Assembly: GCA_001683735.1 (NCBI GenBank) | Contig: LUGG01000011.1 | Location: forward strand, 1,116,001 to 1,180,000 | Direction of reading: 5' to 3' | Origin: Grifola frondosa | Taxonomy: Eukaryota; Basidiomycota; Agaricomycetes; Polyporales; Grifolaceae | DNA length: 64,000 bases | Notes under the pieces: generated by a model | What the model was told of the DNA's origin: nothing | Database searches by the model: none | Seen by the model: only the letters and a program-made list of their open reading frames with translations | Translations under genes and position numbers: made by a program | Shown here: one piece after another, positions 46,977 to 57,395 of the stretch | Layout of the letters: each line of letters starts with the position of its first letter | How positions within the stretch are numbered: position 1 is the stretch's first letter

Positions 46977-47276
46977 TTTGTATGTAATGTATTGTTCAAA
47001 AAAATTGCCCTCGTCACTCTTCAATATTTATAGTCTAACTCCAGCGTCATGCATGTCACTGTTGCATAACGCAACGGCCTTATAATCGGCGTTCCCTGAA
47101 AAGCAGGATCCGAGCTCCCCCCACACCAATCGCCGTGTGGAGTTCAACATGAATAGCGCAACTTCCATTCTTCCCTTACATTACGTTATTCCCTATCCTC
47201 TCGTAGGTGCACTATATGGAGGACATTATCAAGTCATCCTTGCAGATAAGCTCTCTTCATTACATGCAACTCCACG
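46977..47276. other. Convergent 3' flanks of CDC123 and the nuclease
   Basis: 300 bp between two stop codons on facing genes. No gene or repeat is seen. Terminator signals are not individually assignable. Confidence 0.5.
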
Positions 47277-49508
47277 CTAGCACACCTTCACCCTTGCCAC
47301 GCTTGGATCATGGTCACTCGCCCGCGCATCGATGCTCGGCGCCCAATTATTGACGTGCACATGCTCCACCTCCGTCCCGCGACCCTGCACCACATCCGAC
47401 ACAAATAGATGATCAAGCTGCTCCGAATTCTGGTCGAAGAGATATGTATAGCGCTCCACCGGGTCCACGCCAGAACTCTCGTCGAGCTCTGTCAGCACTC
47501 CGTCGAACGCGGCGAACACGGAGCGTGTCTGCACGTATTCATTGCAGTCGCCGCCCACGATGACGCTTGCGTCCGGGTCTTGCGCAAGGAGCGCGTTGAC
47601 GAACGTCTGGGTGCAGAAACGGCGTCAATATGTGTGTGCTGGAAATTATCAGGCGCATGCTTACAGCAACAGTCTCGACTTGGCTCGTGCGCTGCTCCAC
47701 GCCGGCGTTCACGGGCGGCCGCGCGTCGCCCTGCGTGGACGAGCCACCGAGCTTGGCAGTGAGGTGCAAATTGACCGTGAAGAAGCGATCGCCCGACGTA
47801 GTCTCCCATGCTGCAACGAGTGGCTTGCGGCTCGCTTCCCAGGCGGCGTTCGTCGGATCGATGCGTCCCGGGTTGAACCTGATGGATCCATCCACACTGA
47901 GATTCCGATAGAACGAAGTTTAGTGAGCAGCACGTACGTGAGCATGAGCTTGCCATCGGAGCCAATGATGGGCTCAGTTGCATTGAGGGCCCCTCCTGCA
48001 GGCGACCCTGGCACAAGCTGGACTTTCTCCGATCGATAGCTTAATCAATTCCTGTCAGCAGCACTCCATGACACCAAGCGGGACGGCGGCACGAACAGAT
48101 ATGCAGTGCGGATGTTGCCGCCCGGTTCACCCCCGTCCTGGTCGTTCTCAGGCGCGACCTCCACGAAGTCGTACTGGACCCCCGCGTTACTCGCACTGGC
48201 CACAGCCGCAGCGAGCGTGCTGAGCGTCACGTTCGCAATGACAGTGCCGTCATCCAACTCGCCCGAGTTGTCTTGGATCTCCTGCAGGAACATGATATCT
48301 GGCGTGTTCAGGAAGTTCGCGATGTGTGCCGCGACGGTGGGCAGATGCGCGGACGTGGGCGCCATATTATCGACCTGTTTTTGTGGGTAAGACGTGTTAA
48401 TGTGTGTTGTGCGGAACACTCACGTTGTAGTCACCGATGGTGATCGTGCAGGCATCCGCCCCGGAATTAAGTGTGGTGGCTGGGATGTCAGCGCTCGGTG
48501 TCGACACGACGGTAGGAGCCGTGAGCGGGAGGATGTAATAAAAACCAAACCTTGAAGAATGAACAGTGATCGTGAGTGGAGTTCCGCCAAGGTGATTGAA
48601 CACTCACTGATATGCTATGATTCCCGTAATATCTGTGAACGTCTTCCCAAGAGACACCGTCGGATTCGTGGTACCATCTAGCGGGGAGCCTACGATGACA
48701 GTCTCAGGATTGGCGTCGGGAATTCCGTCCGGGCCTGCAATTCAGCCATCAGCGTGTTTATGTGGGCGCGATTGTGGCGACCATTCCTACGGACCTATCG
48801 TGATTGTTAGACCGCCTCTGCTGTTCTTCCCCGTGACAGTCCAATCGCCATAAACCCAAAACTCGCCAAACGAATTCTCGAAGTCAATTGCTACCGGGTT
48901 TTTTACGGTGACCAGCTGACCCTCCAAGCTCGACCAAAAGTCAATCCCGAATTCATCGGGCTGAAGGGTTGCGTTCACAGCCTCGATGAGGCTCTGGTTG
49001 CCCGGGACAGACAACCAGCCATCCAGGCCCGTGTCGAGCGCAGACAGCTTCTGCGTGGGCGGGTATCGATCGACACCGAGAACGAGCGCGTGACGACATT
49101 GTTTGACGATTGCACCACAATGTTCGTAGGGGAGTCGATCTCGGTCACGAAGAGGTTGTTGGGATCCGAGCTGGAGCGGAATTCGGCCACTTTTCCCGAG
49201 AGCGAGACAATATCCCCGACTGCGACTTTATTCAGCACGCTGGAGGACGATGAAAAGATGCTTAGGCCATTAGAAACTCGGGTATCGGCGATGTGTTCGC
49301 CCAAGATCCAAAACCCGCTAGTAGACTGTTTGAATATATCAGCTCGGTCCTGTGAATTTGAGATGTTCCGCACCTTTGCAGTCACCAAGCCCGTTAAGTT
49401 GGTAACAGTCTGCCCTTTCAAAGGAGACTGGAACGCGGGTCCCTGGATGTCTGTAACACTTACACCCCACACGGGAGCGATCAACGCAGCGAGAGCAAAG
49501 CAGAACAT
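47277..49508 (-). CDS. Secreted endonuclease/exonuclease/phosphatase-fold nuclease
   Basis: Eight exons (49508-49374, 49325-48795, 48734-48608, 48550-48424, 48374-48097, 48039-47938, 47896-47665, 47606-47277). The N-terminus is a signal peptide (MFCFALAALIAPVWGVSV), followed by OB-like repeats as in extracellular nucleases of the ExeM type (GPAFQSPLKGQTVTNLTGLV, KSTSGFWILGEHIADTR, VAVGDIVSLSGKV). The EEP catalytic domain follows: IMFLQEIQDNSGE (metal-binding Glu), GGNIRTAYLYRSEKV, FFTVNLHLTAKLGG, VGGDCNEYVQTRSVF (GDxNE, with Cys where Phe is usual) and the final ASDHDPSVARV. One base is missing near 49089 (NVVT must continue as ALVLGVDRYPP). With it the product is 620 aa. Extracellular DNA/RNA degradation for nutrition is inferred. 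A Copia LTR lies 277 bp upstream in the same orientation. Confidence 0.9.
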
Positions 49509-49785
49509 GGTCACTGACACACAGGAACAACCGGCACCGACAGCATGAGGGCTATAAGTATCTGTGCGATGTCCGCCGGGCATTAGCACAAGTGTATTAT
49601 TTAGGTCGGAGCGCTGCTACTTACCATTCGACGGGGCCGTCCTAATAGGAACGTGCGACTGTCATGCTGCATGGTACAGGGCGAATCCCACATTGGACTT
49701 CTGGAGGCCTGGAGTCTCATGCACAACCGTGTGCATATGGGAGGAACCTAAATTCGGCTCTATATGACTTGTTAGTATCCAGCGT

Positions 49786-50060
49786 CTTGAACGGAGTGAT
49801 CTAGAGTAGACACAATAAATCTACGGATAATTAGTGTCGGAATACTCTAGGGTGTAACTAAAAGAACATACCTCAGTCTCCGTTGTCACGAATAGTGGCA
49901 AAGAGCTGAGGTATCGCCGGTGAAAACTTCTGCGTGTAAGTACGAGATTACCTAATCAGTCCAGCTGTACAGTAGCCTCGTGTTTCGAGAGAAGCACGCC
50001 ACAGCGCCATAAGCCTAGAACGAGTCCATGTCCCGCTGGACCCCCACCTCCTTTCAACAC
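49786..50060 (-). repeat. Copia 3' LTR
   Basis: 275 bp, read on the minus strand from GTGTTGAAAGGAGG to CACTCCGTTCAAG, so the canonical TG and CA lie one or two bases in from the ends. A short purine-rich tract (TGAGTGGGC on the minus strand, 50069-50061) precedes it and is the candidate polypurine tract. Confidence 0.93.
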
Positions 50061-50083
50061 GCCCACTCAGTGGGACGTGGACC

Positions 50084-52195
50084 CTACTGCAATCCCATCC
50101 CTTCAGTGAACCGAACATGTTTCTCGCGAGCGAGACCCTTCGTTAGCACGTCGGCGACTTGATCGTCAGTGGGGACATATTCAGCCCGGATATCCCCTTC
50201 CTCCAGGTGGTCCCGAATGAAGTGGTGCCGCACCGCGATGTGCTTCGTCCTGTCGTGGAACGCTGCGTTCTTCGCGAGGGCCATCGCAGACTGATTGTCG
50301 GCAAGTAACAAGGTTGACAGCTTCGGCAGCTGCCCTATCTCGGCCAGGAAGGTGCGTAACCACAGCGCTTCCTTCGTCGCGGCGGCCATCGCCATGTACT
50401 CGGCCTCAGTGCTCGAAAGCGCAGTCGACGACTGCTTTTTCGAGGACCAAGACACGGCAGCGCCGGAAATGAGATAGACGTACCCCGTGATGGAACGGCG
50501 GTCGTTGGCGTCCGCGGCCCAATCCGCGTCGACGAAACCATGGGGGAATTCTCCCTTGGCGTTGCCGTCGTAGATGAGGCGCTTGTTGGCCGTCCCACGG
50601 AGGTACTTGAACACTCTCATGAGAGCGCTCCAGTGCTCCGGCCCCGGATTGGCGGCATGTTTGCTGAGTGCGCCCACTGCAAAAGCAATGTCGGGCCGCG
50701 TGCCCAGCATAGCATACATGAGTGAGCCGAGTGCGCTTTGATACGGCCTAGGCTCGATTTCTGCCTCCGTGAGCTTGATGAGCTTTTGATTCTGTGCCAT
50801 TGGGGTGCTGACCGGGCGACAGTCGGCCATGCCTTGACGCTCGAGTATGGACTCGACGTACTGGCGTTGAGAGAGTTCGATGAGTCGGCGAGGTCGGTCA
50901 CGGGTGATCTCCATGTTGAGGATCCAACGGGCTTCGCCAAGATCCGTCATCTCGAAACGAGACTTGAGATCAGTTTTGAGCTGTCGAACCGCATCAACAC
51001 TGTCAGAGAAGATCAGCATGTCATCGACATAGATCGCAACGATGAGCAGGACACCGTCGTCGATCTTGTAAAACACACTGTGATCGGCGTTGCACCGCGT
51101 GAAACCGAGGGCCTCAAATTCGGCACGGATTTTCTTGTACCACTCGCGGCTGGCCTGCTTGAGACCGTAGAGGGATTTGAGAAGACGCCAGACCGTGTTC
51201 GCGCGAGCTGAGAAGCCGGGAGGACAAGACATGTAAATTTCTTCCTCAAGATCGCCGTTGAGAAATGCTGATTTCACGTCCATTTGGTGGATCTCAAGAT
51301 CGAGCTTCGCGGCGAGTGCGAGTAAGGTGCGAATCGAGGAGAATTTTGTGACCGGCGCAAAAGTGTCAGTGAAATCGACACCTTCGACCTGCGTGAAGCC
51401 TTTGGCGACTAAACGCGCCTTGCGCTTCTCGATTTCCCCGTTCGGCCCTCTCTTGATGCGAAATACCCACTTGCAGCCGACTACCTTGCGATTCCGCGGT
51501 TTGTCGACTTCTTCGTATAGTTCTGCCTTAACGAAGTTCAGTAGTTCCTCTGCACAGGCTGCTTTCCACAGCTCAGCGTCGGGGCGTGACATTGCATCTT
51601 CATAGCTCCGTGGATCTTCGTGGATTGACGACGTCTTGGCATATTCATCGCCCACTCCTTCAACCTCCCCTGCTCCCTCTGCAATCTCCTCTCCATTTCC
51701 CTCAGCTTCTTCTCCTGCCTCCTTCTTAGCCTTCTGGTGCTTCCGCTCGTACGAAGACACTCGGTAGCGCTCGTCATCATCGCGGACTGGCGCGTTGCGT
51801 GTACGCGTGGAACGGCGGACCTCCGGAGTAGGGATAGGTTTAGGATAGGGCGAAGGTATGTTGGACCTTGGAACTCGGGTCCGCGTTGCGGAGGTGCGAG
51901 CCGGATTGCGACGTCCAGTCGAAGATTGCGTTGACGGCGCTGCGCTGGGCGGTTTGACATCGTCCGGTAGGCCCTCGTCATTGTCGTCGTCGTCCGATTC
52001 GTCCTCAACGTCTACGAGATCTGGGGGTGTTTCATATCCCTCGGAGTCTTCATCCTCGACCTCCTCCACTGTTACCCGATGCTTGCGAGGTGAGTCTTGC
52101 TCACTCGCCTTTGCGTCTGTAGGCTTTGCATCTGCGCTGACGTCCGCCGCAGCTCGCTCGTCCTCGGATGTTGGCGTCGCAGCGTCCGGGTTCAC
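50084..52195 (-). CDS. Copia reverse transcriptase-RNase H ORF
   Basis: 703 codons. The acidic N-terminal linker is the integrase tail. Then come GCKWVFRIKRGPNGEIEKRK, ARLVAKGFTQVEGVDFTDTF, HQMDVKSAFLNGDLEEEIYM, SLYGLKQASREWYKKI, the catalytic box VAIYVDDMLIFSD, and LIELSQRQYVESIL. RNase H has FVDADWAADANDRRSITGYV, SSTEAEYMAMAAATKEALWL and DNQSAMALAKN, and the C-terminus is VPTDDQVADVLTKGLAREKH. All catalytic acidic residues are present, so apart from the single frame break upstream the element looks functional. Confidence 0.95.
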   Translation of the reverse strand: MNPDAATPTSEDERAAADVSADAKPTDAKASEQDSPRKHRVTVEEVEDEDSEGYETPPDLVDVEDESDDDDNDEGLPDDVKPPSAAPSTQSSTGRRNPARTSATRTRVPRSNIPSPYPKPIPTPEVRRSTRTRNAPVRDDDERYRVSSYERKHQKAKKEAGEEAEGNGEEIAEGAGEVEGVGDEYAKTSSIHEDPRSYEDAMSRPDAELWKAACAEELLNFVKAELYEEVDKPRNRKVVGCKWVFRIKRGPNGEIEKRKARLVAKGFTQVEGVDFTDTFAPVTKFSSIRTLLALAAKLDLEIHQMDVKSAFLNGDLEEEIYMSCPPGFSARANTVWRLLKSLYGLKQASREWYKKIRAEFEALGFTRCNADHSVFYKIDDGVLLIVAIYVDDMLIFSDSVDAVRQLKTDLKSRFEMTDLGEARWILNMEITRDRPRRLIELSQRQYVESILERQGMADCRPVSTPMAQNQKLIKLTEAEIEPRPYQSALGSLMYAMLGTRPDIAFAVGALSKHAANPGPEHWSALMRVFKYLRGTANKRLIYDGNAKGEFPHGFVDADWAADANDRRSITGYVYLISGAAVSWSSKKQSSTALSSTEAEYMAMAAATKEALWLRTFLAEIGQLPKLSTLLLADNQSAMALAKNAAFHDRTKHIAVRHHFIRDHLEEGDIRAEYVPTDDQVADVLTKGLAREKHVRFTEGMGLQ

Positions 52196-54555
52196 GACGA
52201 TAGGATCGACGCTGATGGATACCCGGTTCGGCTCAATGGCAGGGCCCTCATCGAATACGACGTCTCGCGACTCGATGATCTTGCCTGTGGGGCGATGTAC
52301 GAGCCGGTACGCCTTTTTATTTGCTGCATATCCAAGGAGGATGCACTCGAGTGATTTCGCATCGAGTTTGCGTCGCTTTTCATCCGGTACATGGACGTGA
52401 GCCTTGCAGCCGAATGGACGAATGTGTGCGACGGAGGGTTTGTTGCCTGTGTAGGCCTCGTGAGGTGTGACATTGGACCGGGCTTCACAGCGCTGCTCGG
52501 CGTGCGGTTGACGATGTACGCCGCGTAGAGTACGGCGTCTCCCCAGTACGAATTTGGCAGGCCAGACTCCTTTAGGAGCGTGCGCGCCATTTCCATGAGA
52601 GTGCGATTCATCCTTTCGGCCTTCCCGTTTTCTTGCGGCGTGTACGCGTTCGTCTGCTCATGATGAATTCCCTCGACAATGCAGATTGCTTCAAGCTTCT
52701 TATTGACGTACTCCCCTCCTCCATCCGTTCGTAGGATCTTCAGAGGCTTTCCAGTCTCGAGCTTGCTTCGTCTTGCGTACGCCACGAACTGCACGACTTC
52801 GTCGTCTTTTGACTTCAAGAGTTTTACAGTTACATTTCCGGAATAGCCCTCGACAAATGTGCAAAAATATCGATAACCACCACGCGCCGTTGTCTGCATG
52901 GGTCCGCACAGGTCCGAGTGAGTACGAAAATTGACTTCTGGATACTCGACTTCTGACAGCTTCGGAATAGGGTTGCGGTGCTGCTTGCCCTCAAGACAGG
53001 GCTTGCAGACTGTCTTCGGCTTCGTTAGGCTGCCTACAATGGACATCCCCTTCACCATACCCTTCCGAACCATCTTGATCACGGAGTCGACACTGATGTG
53101 ACCGAGACGACGATGCCAGGTGGCAAGATCCGCCTTTGATTCTGTGGCCTTGGCAACGAGAGCAGTGATAGGTGGAGTTGGACCTGGGTCCATTGAATCC
53201 TCAAGCCCATAATCCAACTCGGCGATGTAGGTTTGTTCGGGAATCCGAGGTGAGACTTTGAGTATGTAGAGTCCTTCAGCCTCACGAGCGACTGCAGCGA
53301 GCTCTCCAGTGGGACTCAAAATGCGACATCCGGCATCGCCAAAGTTGACCGAGTATCCGCGGCGCGTCAAGTGCGAGACCGAGAGAAGGTTCCCATTGAG
53401 ATCCGGAACATGGTAGACTCCGGGTATGATGACGGTGCGAGTTTTGCCGTCATCGAGATGGACCGTGGCTGATATTTGACCGATTCCCACCGCAAGGATG
53501 AAGCGTTCGTCGCCAAGCCAGACACGCTTGGGCGACGAGAGACTGGTGTAATGGATGAACCAGTCACGCTGCGAGCTCATCGGAGACGACGCGCCAGAGT
53601 CGACAATCCACCGCATGAGCATGGTCTTCCGTTTGTGGAGAGCCTCTGCGACGAAGAGCTGAATGGATTCGTCATCACTGTCACGTACGGTGGTGACCTT
53701 CGCAGCGAGATCACCGGATTTCTCCTTCGGTGGGTCCTCTTTCGAAGCGGTGTCGGCTTTTCGCTTACGACACTCGTCTTTCGTGTGCCCTTTGTTTTTG
53801 CAGTACGAGCACTTCTTCGCACCCTTTCCGTCACTCTTGAACTTCCCCGACTTTGCCTTCTGCTTCGTGCCCGACGTCTTTGTGAAAAAGGCGGACTGCG
53901 GTGAGGCATCACGACGACTCTTCTCCTCGTTGAGGACTTGAGTTACCACGTTGTCAGAGGAGAGTTTGTCCTGCGTGGACATCAAGATGGTACGAAGTGT
54001 GGAGTAGGATGATGGGAGCGAAATGACCATTGCGATGGCGATGAGCGAGTCGTCGAGCTTCTGCCCGAGCGACGTAAGTATGTGACTCTTGTGCACCATG
54101 GCGTTTAGCTGGGGTTCGAGCGGCGAGTCATCGGACAGGGTGTCTCGGAAGAGCTCACCAATGAGGTAAGCAATTGTTTGCTTCCCCTTTCCCTCGTAGC
54201 GTGCGTTAAGCTTGTCCCAGGCTTCCGCAGCATGCGAGACGTGGATGACGCCACTCAACGGCTCGTCGTCGAGCGTCAGGGTGATCTGTATAAGAGCTTC
54301 CTTGTCGCGGTTAACCCAACTCGCCTGTAGTGTCACATCACCGACTCCCGGGTCCTTTTCGGCTCCACTAGCAATGTCCCACAAGCCACGCTGATCCAGG
54401 ATCTTCATGATGCGGTACTTCCACGTCTGGAAGTTCGATCCGTCATCCTTGAGATGGGTGACATCGAAGAGTCGGCTGGACTGGTGGGCATGAGTGGTGG
54501 AAGCGGCGGTAGTCGCTGTGGGCGCAGTCGGAGGCGCAGTTTTCGGGTCGGTCAT
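52192..54555 (-). CDS. Copia gag-protease-integrase ORF
   Basis: 787 codons from ATG 54555. The gag part (about residues 30-225; WKYRIMKILDQRGLW, AWDKLNARYEGKGKQ) is followed by a CCHC zinc knuckle CSYCKNKGHTKDEC (249-262), the aspartic protease motif WIVDSGASS (Asp319), the GAG-pre-integrase/HHCC region (TWHRRLGHISVDSVIKMV, CKPCLEGK) and the DDE core (HSDLCGPMQT, LRTDGGGEYVN, PQENGKAERMN). Near the end, after NRTPSSAVKPG, the reading frame is lost at GGG 52480-52482. The expected HEAYTGNKPSVAHIRPFGC lies one frame over, consistent with one missing C. The next ORF continues in that frame, so the polyprotein was probably a single frame of roughly 1,490 codons. Confidence 0.93.
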   Translation of the reverse strand: MTDPKTAPPTAPTATTAASTTHAHQSSRLFDVTHLKDDGSNFQTWKYRIMKILDQRGLWDIASGAEKDPGVGDVTLQASWVNRDKEALIQITLTLDDEPLSGVIHVSHAAEAWDKLNARYEGKGKQTIAYLIGELFRDTLSDDSPLEPQLNAMVHKSHILTSLGQKLDDSLIAIAMVISLPSSYSTLRTILMSTQDKLSSDNVVTQVLNEEKSRRDASPQSAFFTKTSGTKQKAKSGKFKSDGKGAKKCSYCKNKGHTKDECRKRKADTASKEDPPKEKSGDLAAKVTTVRDSDDESIQLFVAEALHKRKTMLMRWIVDSGASSPMSSQRDWFIHYTSLSSPKRVWLGDERFILAVGIGQISATVHLDDGKTRTVIIPGVYHVPDLNGNLLSVSHLTRRGYSVNFGDAGCRILSPTGELAAVAREAEGLYILKVSPRIPEQTYIAELDYGLEDSMDPGPTPPITALVAKATESKADLATWHRRLGHISVDSVIKMVRKGMVKGMSIVGSLTKPKTVCKPCLEGKQHRNPIPKLSEVEYPEVNFRTHSDLCGPMQTTARGGYRYFCTFVEGYSGNVTVKLLKSKDDEVVQFVAYARRSKLETGKPLKILRTDGGGEYVNKKLEAICIVEGIHHEQTNAYTPQENGKAERMNRTLMEMARTLLKESGLPNSYWGDAVLYAAYIVNRTPSSAVKPGPMSHLTRPTQATNPPSHTFVHSAARLTSMYRMKSDANSMRNHSSASSLDMQQIKRRTGSYIAPQARSSSRETSYSMRALPLSRTGYPSASILSS

Positions 54556-54605
54556 GTTGTAGGTTTACTGAGGTTCGATAAAATTATGCTGGATGGATTA
54601 AAGCG

Positions 54606-54625
54606 AAGCCGCAGGGCTCATGACC
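54606..54625 (-). promoter_or_regulatory. Candidate primer-binding site, initiator-tRNA-Met half type
   Basis: Directly inside the 5' LTR the minus strand reads GGTCATGAGCCCTGCGGC. ATGAGCCC is the complement of the anticodon loop and stem of initiator tRNA-Met (GGGCUCAU). Many Copia elements prime from a 5' half of this tRNA cut in the anticodon loop. The match is by eye against the conserved core; the host tRNA is not in the window. Confidence 0.55.
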
Positions 54626-54626
54626 T

Positions 54627-54902
54627 CTTGAACGGAGTGATCTAGAGTAGACACAATAAATCTACGGATAATTAGTGTCGGAATACTCTAGGGTGTAACT
54701 AAAAGAACATACCTCAGTCTCCGTTGTCACGAATAGTGGCAAAGAGCTGAGGTATCGCCGGTGAAAACTTCTGCGTGTAAGTACGAGATTACCTAATCAG
54801 TCCAGCTGTACAGTAGCCTCGTGTTTCGAGAGAAGCACGCCACAGCGCCATAAGCCTAGAACGAGTCCATGTCCCGCTGGACCCCCCACCTCCTTTCAAC
54901 AC
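54627..54902 (-). repeat. Copia 5' LTR
   Basis: 276 bp, same as the other LTR but with six Cs (54882-54887) instead of five. It should contain the element's promoter. On the minus strand the internal region begins right after it. Confidence 0.93.
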
Positions 54903-54907
54903 AGCGT

Positions 54908-55310
54908 CTCTGATATTTGATCTTCATCCGCTCAAAGTGGCAACTACAAGATCGACCATCACAAATATCGGCAATCCCACTGATCCATTCGGAGTTCAAT
55001 ACTGTTCAAACGTTCAAACGTCGAAGATCGAAGGCAGGCACCTGAAGTGAACGATGATCGAATCTGCTGGAATGCAACACCGTCTCGTTCTCAAAGGGCA
55101 GGGCGAACAAGGAAAGTCGAGGAACGGAGGCGCGAAGTATCGATACAACCACCAGTAATGGATTGCTCCTTGAAAAATACATACATTTGCTGCAAACCGG
55201 ACCCACTGAAAAGGGGAGAGGGGAGAGAAGTGTAGAAAGGGTCAAAGGGGGAAGCTTGTCATCCCATATCACAGAAAAAGATATCACCAACTCTCTGAAT
55301 GCTGGAAGAC
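54908..55310. other. Intergenic between Copia and the secreted-protein gene
   Basis: This is the 3' flank of the secreted-protein gene and was adjacent to 49780 before the Copia insertion. No gene is supported. Confidence 0.5.
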
Positions 55311-56292
55311 TCATGCAGTAGTACTCGAAGCAGCACTTGCGGCGCTATTGATGAGTCAGCCAACCATCCATGCAACACAGTGGAAACAACATACTTCGAA
55401 GCTGATACCCCAGCCACAGCCGCGTTAATCTCGTCGGCGGTGGCATCCGCAACAAGCAGGTTCTGCGTGAAAATGCATCCGTTGGGGTCATTTGCATCAT
55501 CGCAAGTGTTTCCTGAATGGCGTGGTGAGCATTGAAACAAAACCTACGAGGGCTGGCGGCCTTACCTTTGCCGGTGGTATCGTCGAGGTTGCCAGGAGCA
55601 AAAGTTCCGGACTTGAGCGCGTCCTGGGGGTCGCCGCCAACAGAGGCAATTTGCTGCGCAAGCTCGAGTGCGATAGCCTTGTTTGTGGCTGCCGCATTCG
55701 TGGACGCCGGATCCTGCGAACCACAATCGTTAATAGGCTCAGTTGCAAGTTCCTCCATACATTCTTACCTGGTGCTGCGTGAGAGCGGCGATTTCGGCAT
55801 TCGTAGCCGTCTCCGTGCATAGCTCACTCGCAAGGCCGACTTGACCGGTGTTGCGCTCGAGGGCGCGGAAGATCAGAGCATTGACCATACCGTCGACATC
55901 GCCGGCGGCTTTAGCATTCGTGAATGCCTGGTCTGCAACAACTTGTTGGAGACAAGCAAGGTCCTGAGACAATTGGATGAGCATCAATACTTGTAGACGT
56001 AACAGCAACTTAGATATACCGTGACGTCTCCAGCGCCAGCAGCCGCAGCCGCATCGCCCAGCAGCGCAAATACAGGATCAACAATCTGGTCGGGATTGTT
56101 AAGGTTCAAGCTAGCACGAACGGAAGTCAGGATGGGCTCGTGTGAATGCTCTGAAGAAAAAAAAACACTATCAGGAACAAATGTGGACGAGAAATGTCTT
56201 GTAAACGCACCCTGAGGAACCTCACGTCTGATAGGCGCAGCCAAACAAAGACAAGAGCATGCAAGGAGAGCGACGAGTTTCAAAGACAGCAT
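55311..56292 (-). CDS. Small secreted protein, conserved in basidiomycetes, unknown function
   Basis: Six exons (56292-56211, 56150-56020, 55963-55769, 55713-55566, 55512-55395, 55344-55311; introns 60, 56, 55, 53 and 50 nt) give 235 aa in frame. An N-terminal signal peptide (MLSLKLVALLACSCLCLAAP, then a dibasic RRE) is followed by an Ala/Asn/Asp-rich helical body (LACLQQVVADQAFTNAKAAG, LASELCTETATNAEIAALTQ) and the conserved box CDDANDPNGCIFTQNLLV, with a Ser/Ala/Thr tail. I know the pattern as a recurring, often highly expressed secreted protein of mushrooms, without a described activity. The ATG is followed at once by the signal peptide, so the start is secure. Confidence 0.88.
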
Positions 56293-57395
56293 GGTGAACG
56301 TTTTTTCAAAAAACGGAACGGGGAGTTGTATCGATAAAAGTACGAAAGAATGGAAGCGCCAGCGACCTATGATTGCACAGATCGTGAGCATGCGATAGGA
56401 GGACGCGAACGCGGCCGACTCACTGAAGAACTTGAGAAAAGGTGTCAAGAACCGGTCTTGGCTAAGAACGAGAGAGAGCTGGCTGGCGAATCGACAAATT
56501 CACGAAGGGGTTTTATACTCGAACTTCATCCGAGTGGCCATATCGGATGCATATATGGAGCTTCATGGGCCGGTTGCCACGTTCGCAACGCACGGTATTG
56601 AAATTTTGAAATGAGCGAATAATGTTCCCAGAAGAACTCCCCACGGCAAAGCAAACGATGCAATCCCAGGGCTTGGTTGGGTGTTGTGATTCTGTTGTCG
56701 TGGTTTCTTGTTTCTAGCAACAGCCGAAAAGGAAGGTGCACTAACAAATAAGGTAACTCGGCAACATTCACTTTCAGTTCTCCGCTCTCTGCACTGAATT
56801 GACCATTACATCCAAGGGAGTGGTAGAATTGAATGGTCTGAAAGCTCGTCTTCATATTTTGCTTGCAGTTTGCTAGAACCATTCAGGCAGCTTGGAGACA
56901 TTCCATAGTGGATCATTGAAGGGATTCGCCTCCGCGCATCGGAAGCACTGATTGCTCGAGACCAGTCGCGTTACCTATCCCACAATCACGAATCGATATA
57001 AAGTCGGCGTATTACGTATGTCACTGGAAACTAGCACCAAGAATCACAGCAAGAACGCTGCTTGTGCGTGTGCATGGTCCGAGGGAACGTGTCCCGGAAC
57101 AGACTGGCAACGACGAAGACAAATGACACCGACTTCACCAAGGCTATCGATAGAACAGTCCGTAATCGGATGTCATTGCTGCGTATTTCTTCCGGCTGAG
57201 TGATGATGGTCGAATGACAGAGCTGCGAATTCGGACACAATAATTGCTTGTGAGATTGAACTCACCAAGTGGCTCAACGGGGCATCAGATGAAGTTCATC
57301 CTGCCGGCAAAGTTGCTATGTCGTACGCCACCCGGTTGTCTCACGAAATACCCTGTCTATTTGTTTAGACAATACGAACAGAAGTCGAATCCTTT
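56293..57395. other. Intergenic: promoter of the secreted-protein gene
   Basis: 1.1 kb without a supported gene. The first 100 bp upstream of 56292 contain a poly-T/A stretch (GTTTTTTCAAAAAAC-like palindrome at about 56299-56315) that may belong to the promoter. The right end is the 3' flank of the mitochondrial gene. Confidence 0.45.

Larger units (their letters stand above)
49786..54902 (-). mobile_element. Full-length Ty1/Copia LTR retrotransposon
   Basis: Two LTRs (49786-50060 and 54627-54902) are identical except for one C in a C run. The 5-mer AGCGT directly flanks both ends (49781-49785 and 54903-54907), as expected of a Copia target duplication. The internal region encodes gag, protease, integrase, reverse transcriptase and RNase H in that order on the minus strand. 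The order integrase before reverse transcriptase makes it Copia. The element lies between the nuclease and secreted-protein genes and interrupts neither. LTR identity points to a very recent insertion. Confidence 0.97.

Noticed and set aside
55006..55314. 102-codon minus-strand ORF (MSLPAFRELVISF...)
   Set aside because: It lies in the 3' flank of the secreted-protein gene, shows no motif, and other frames over it are equally open.
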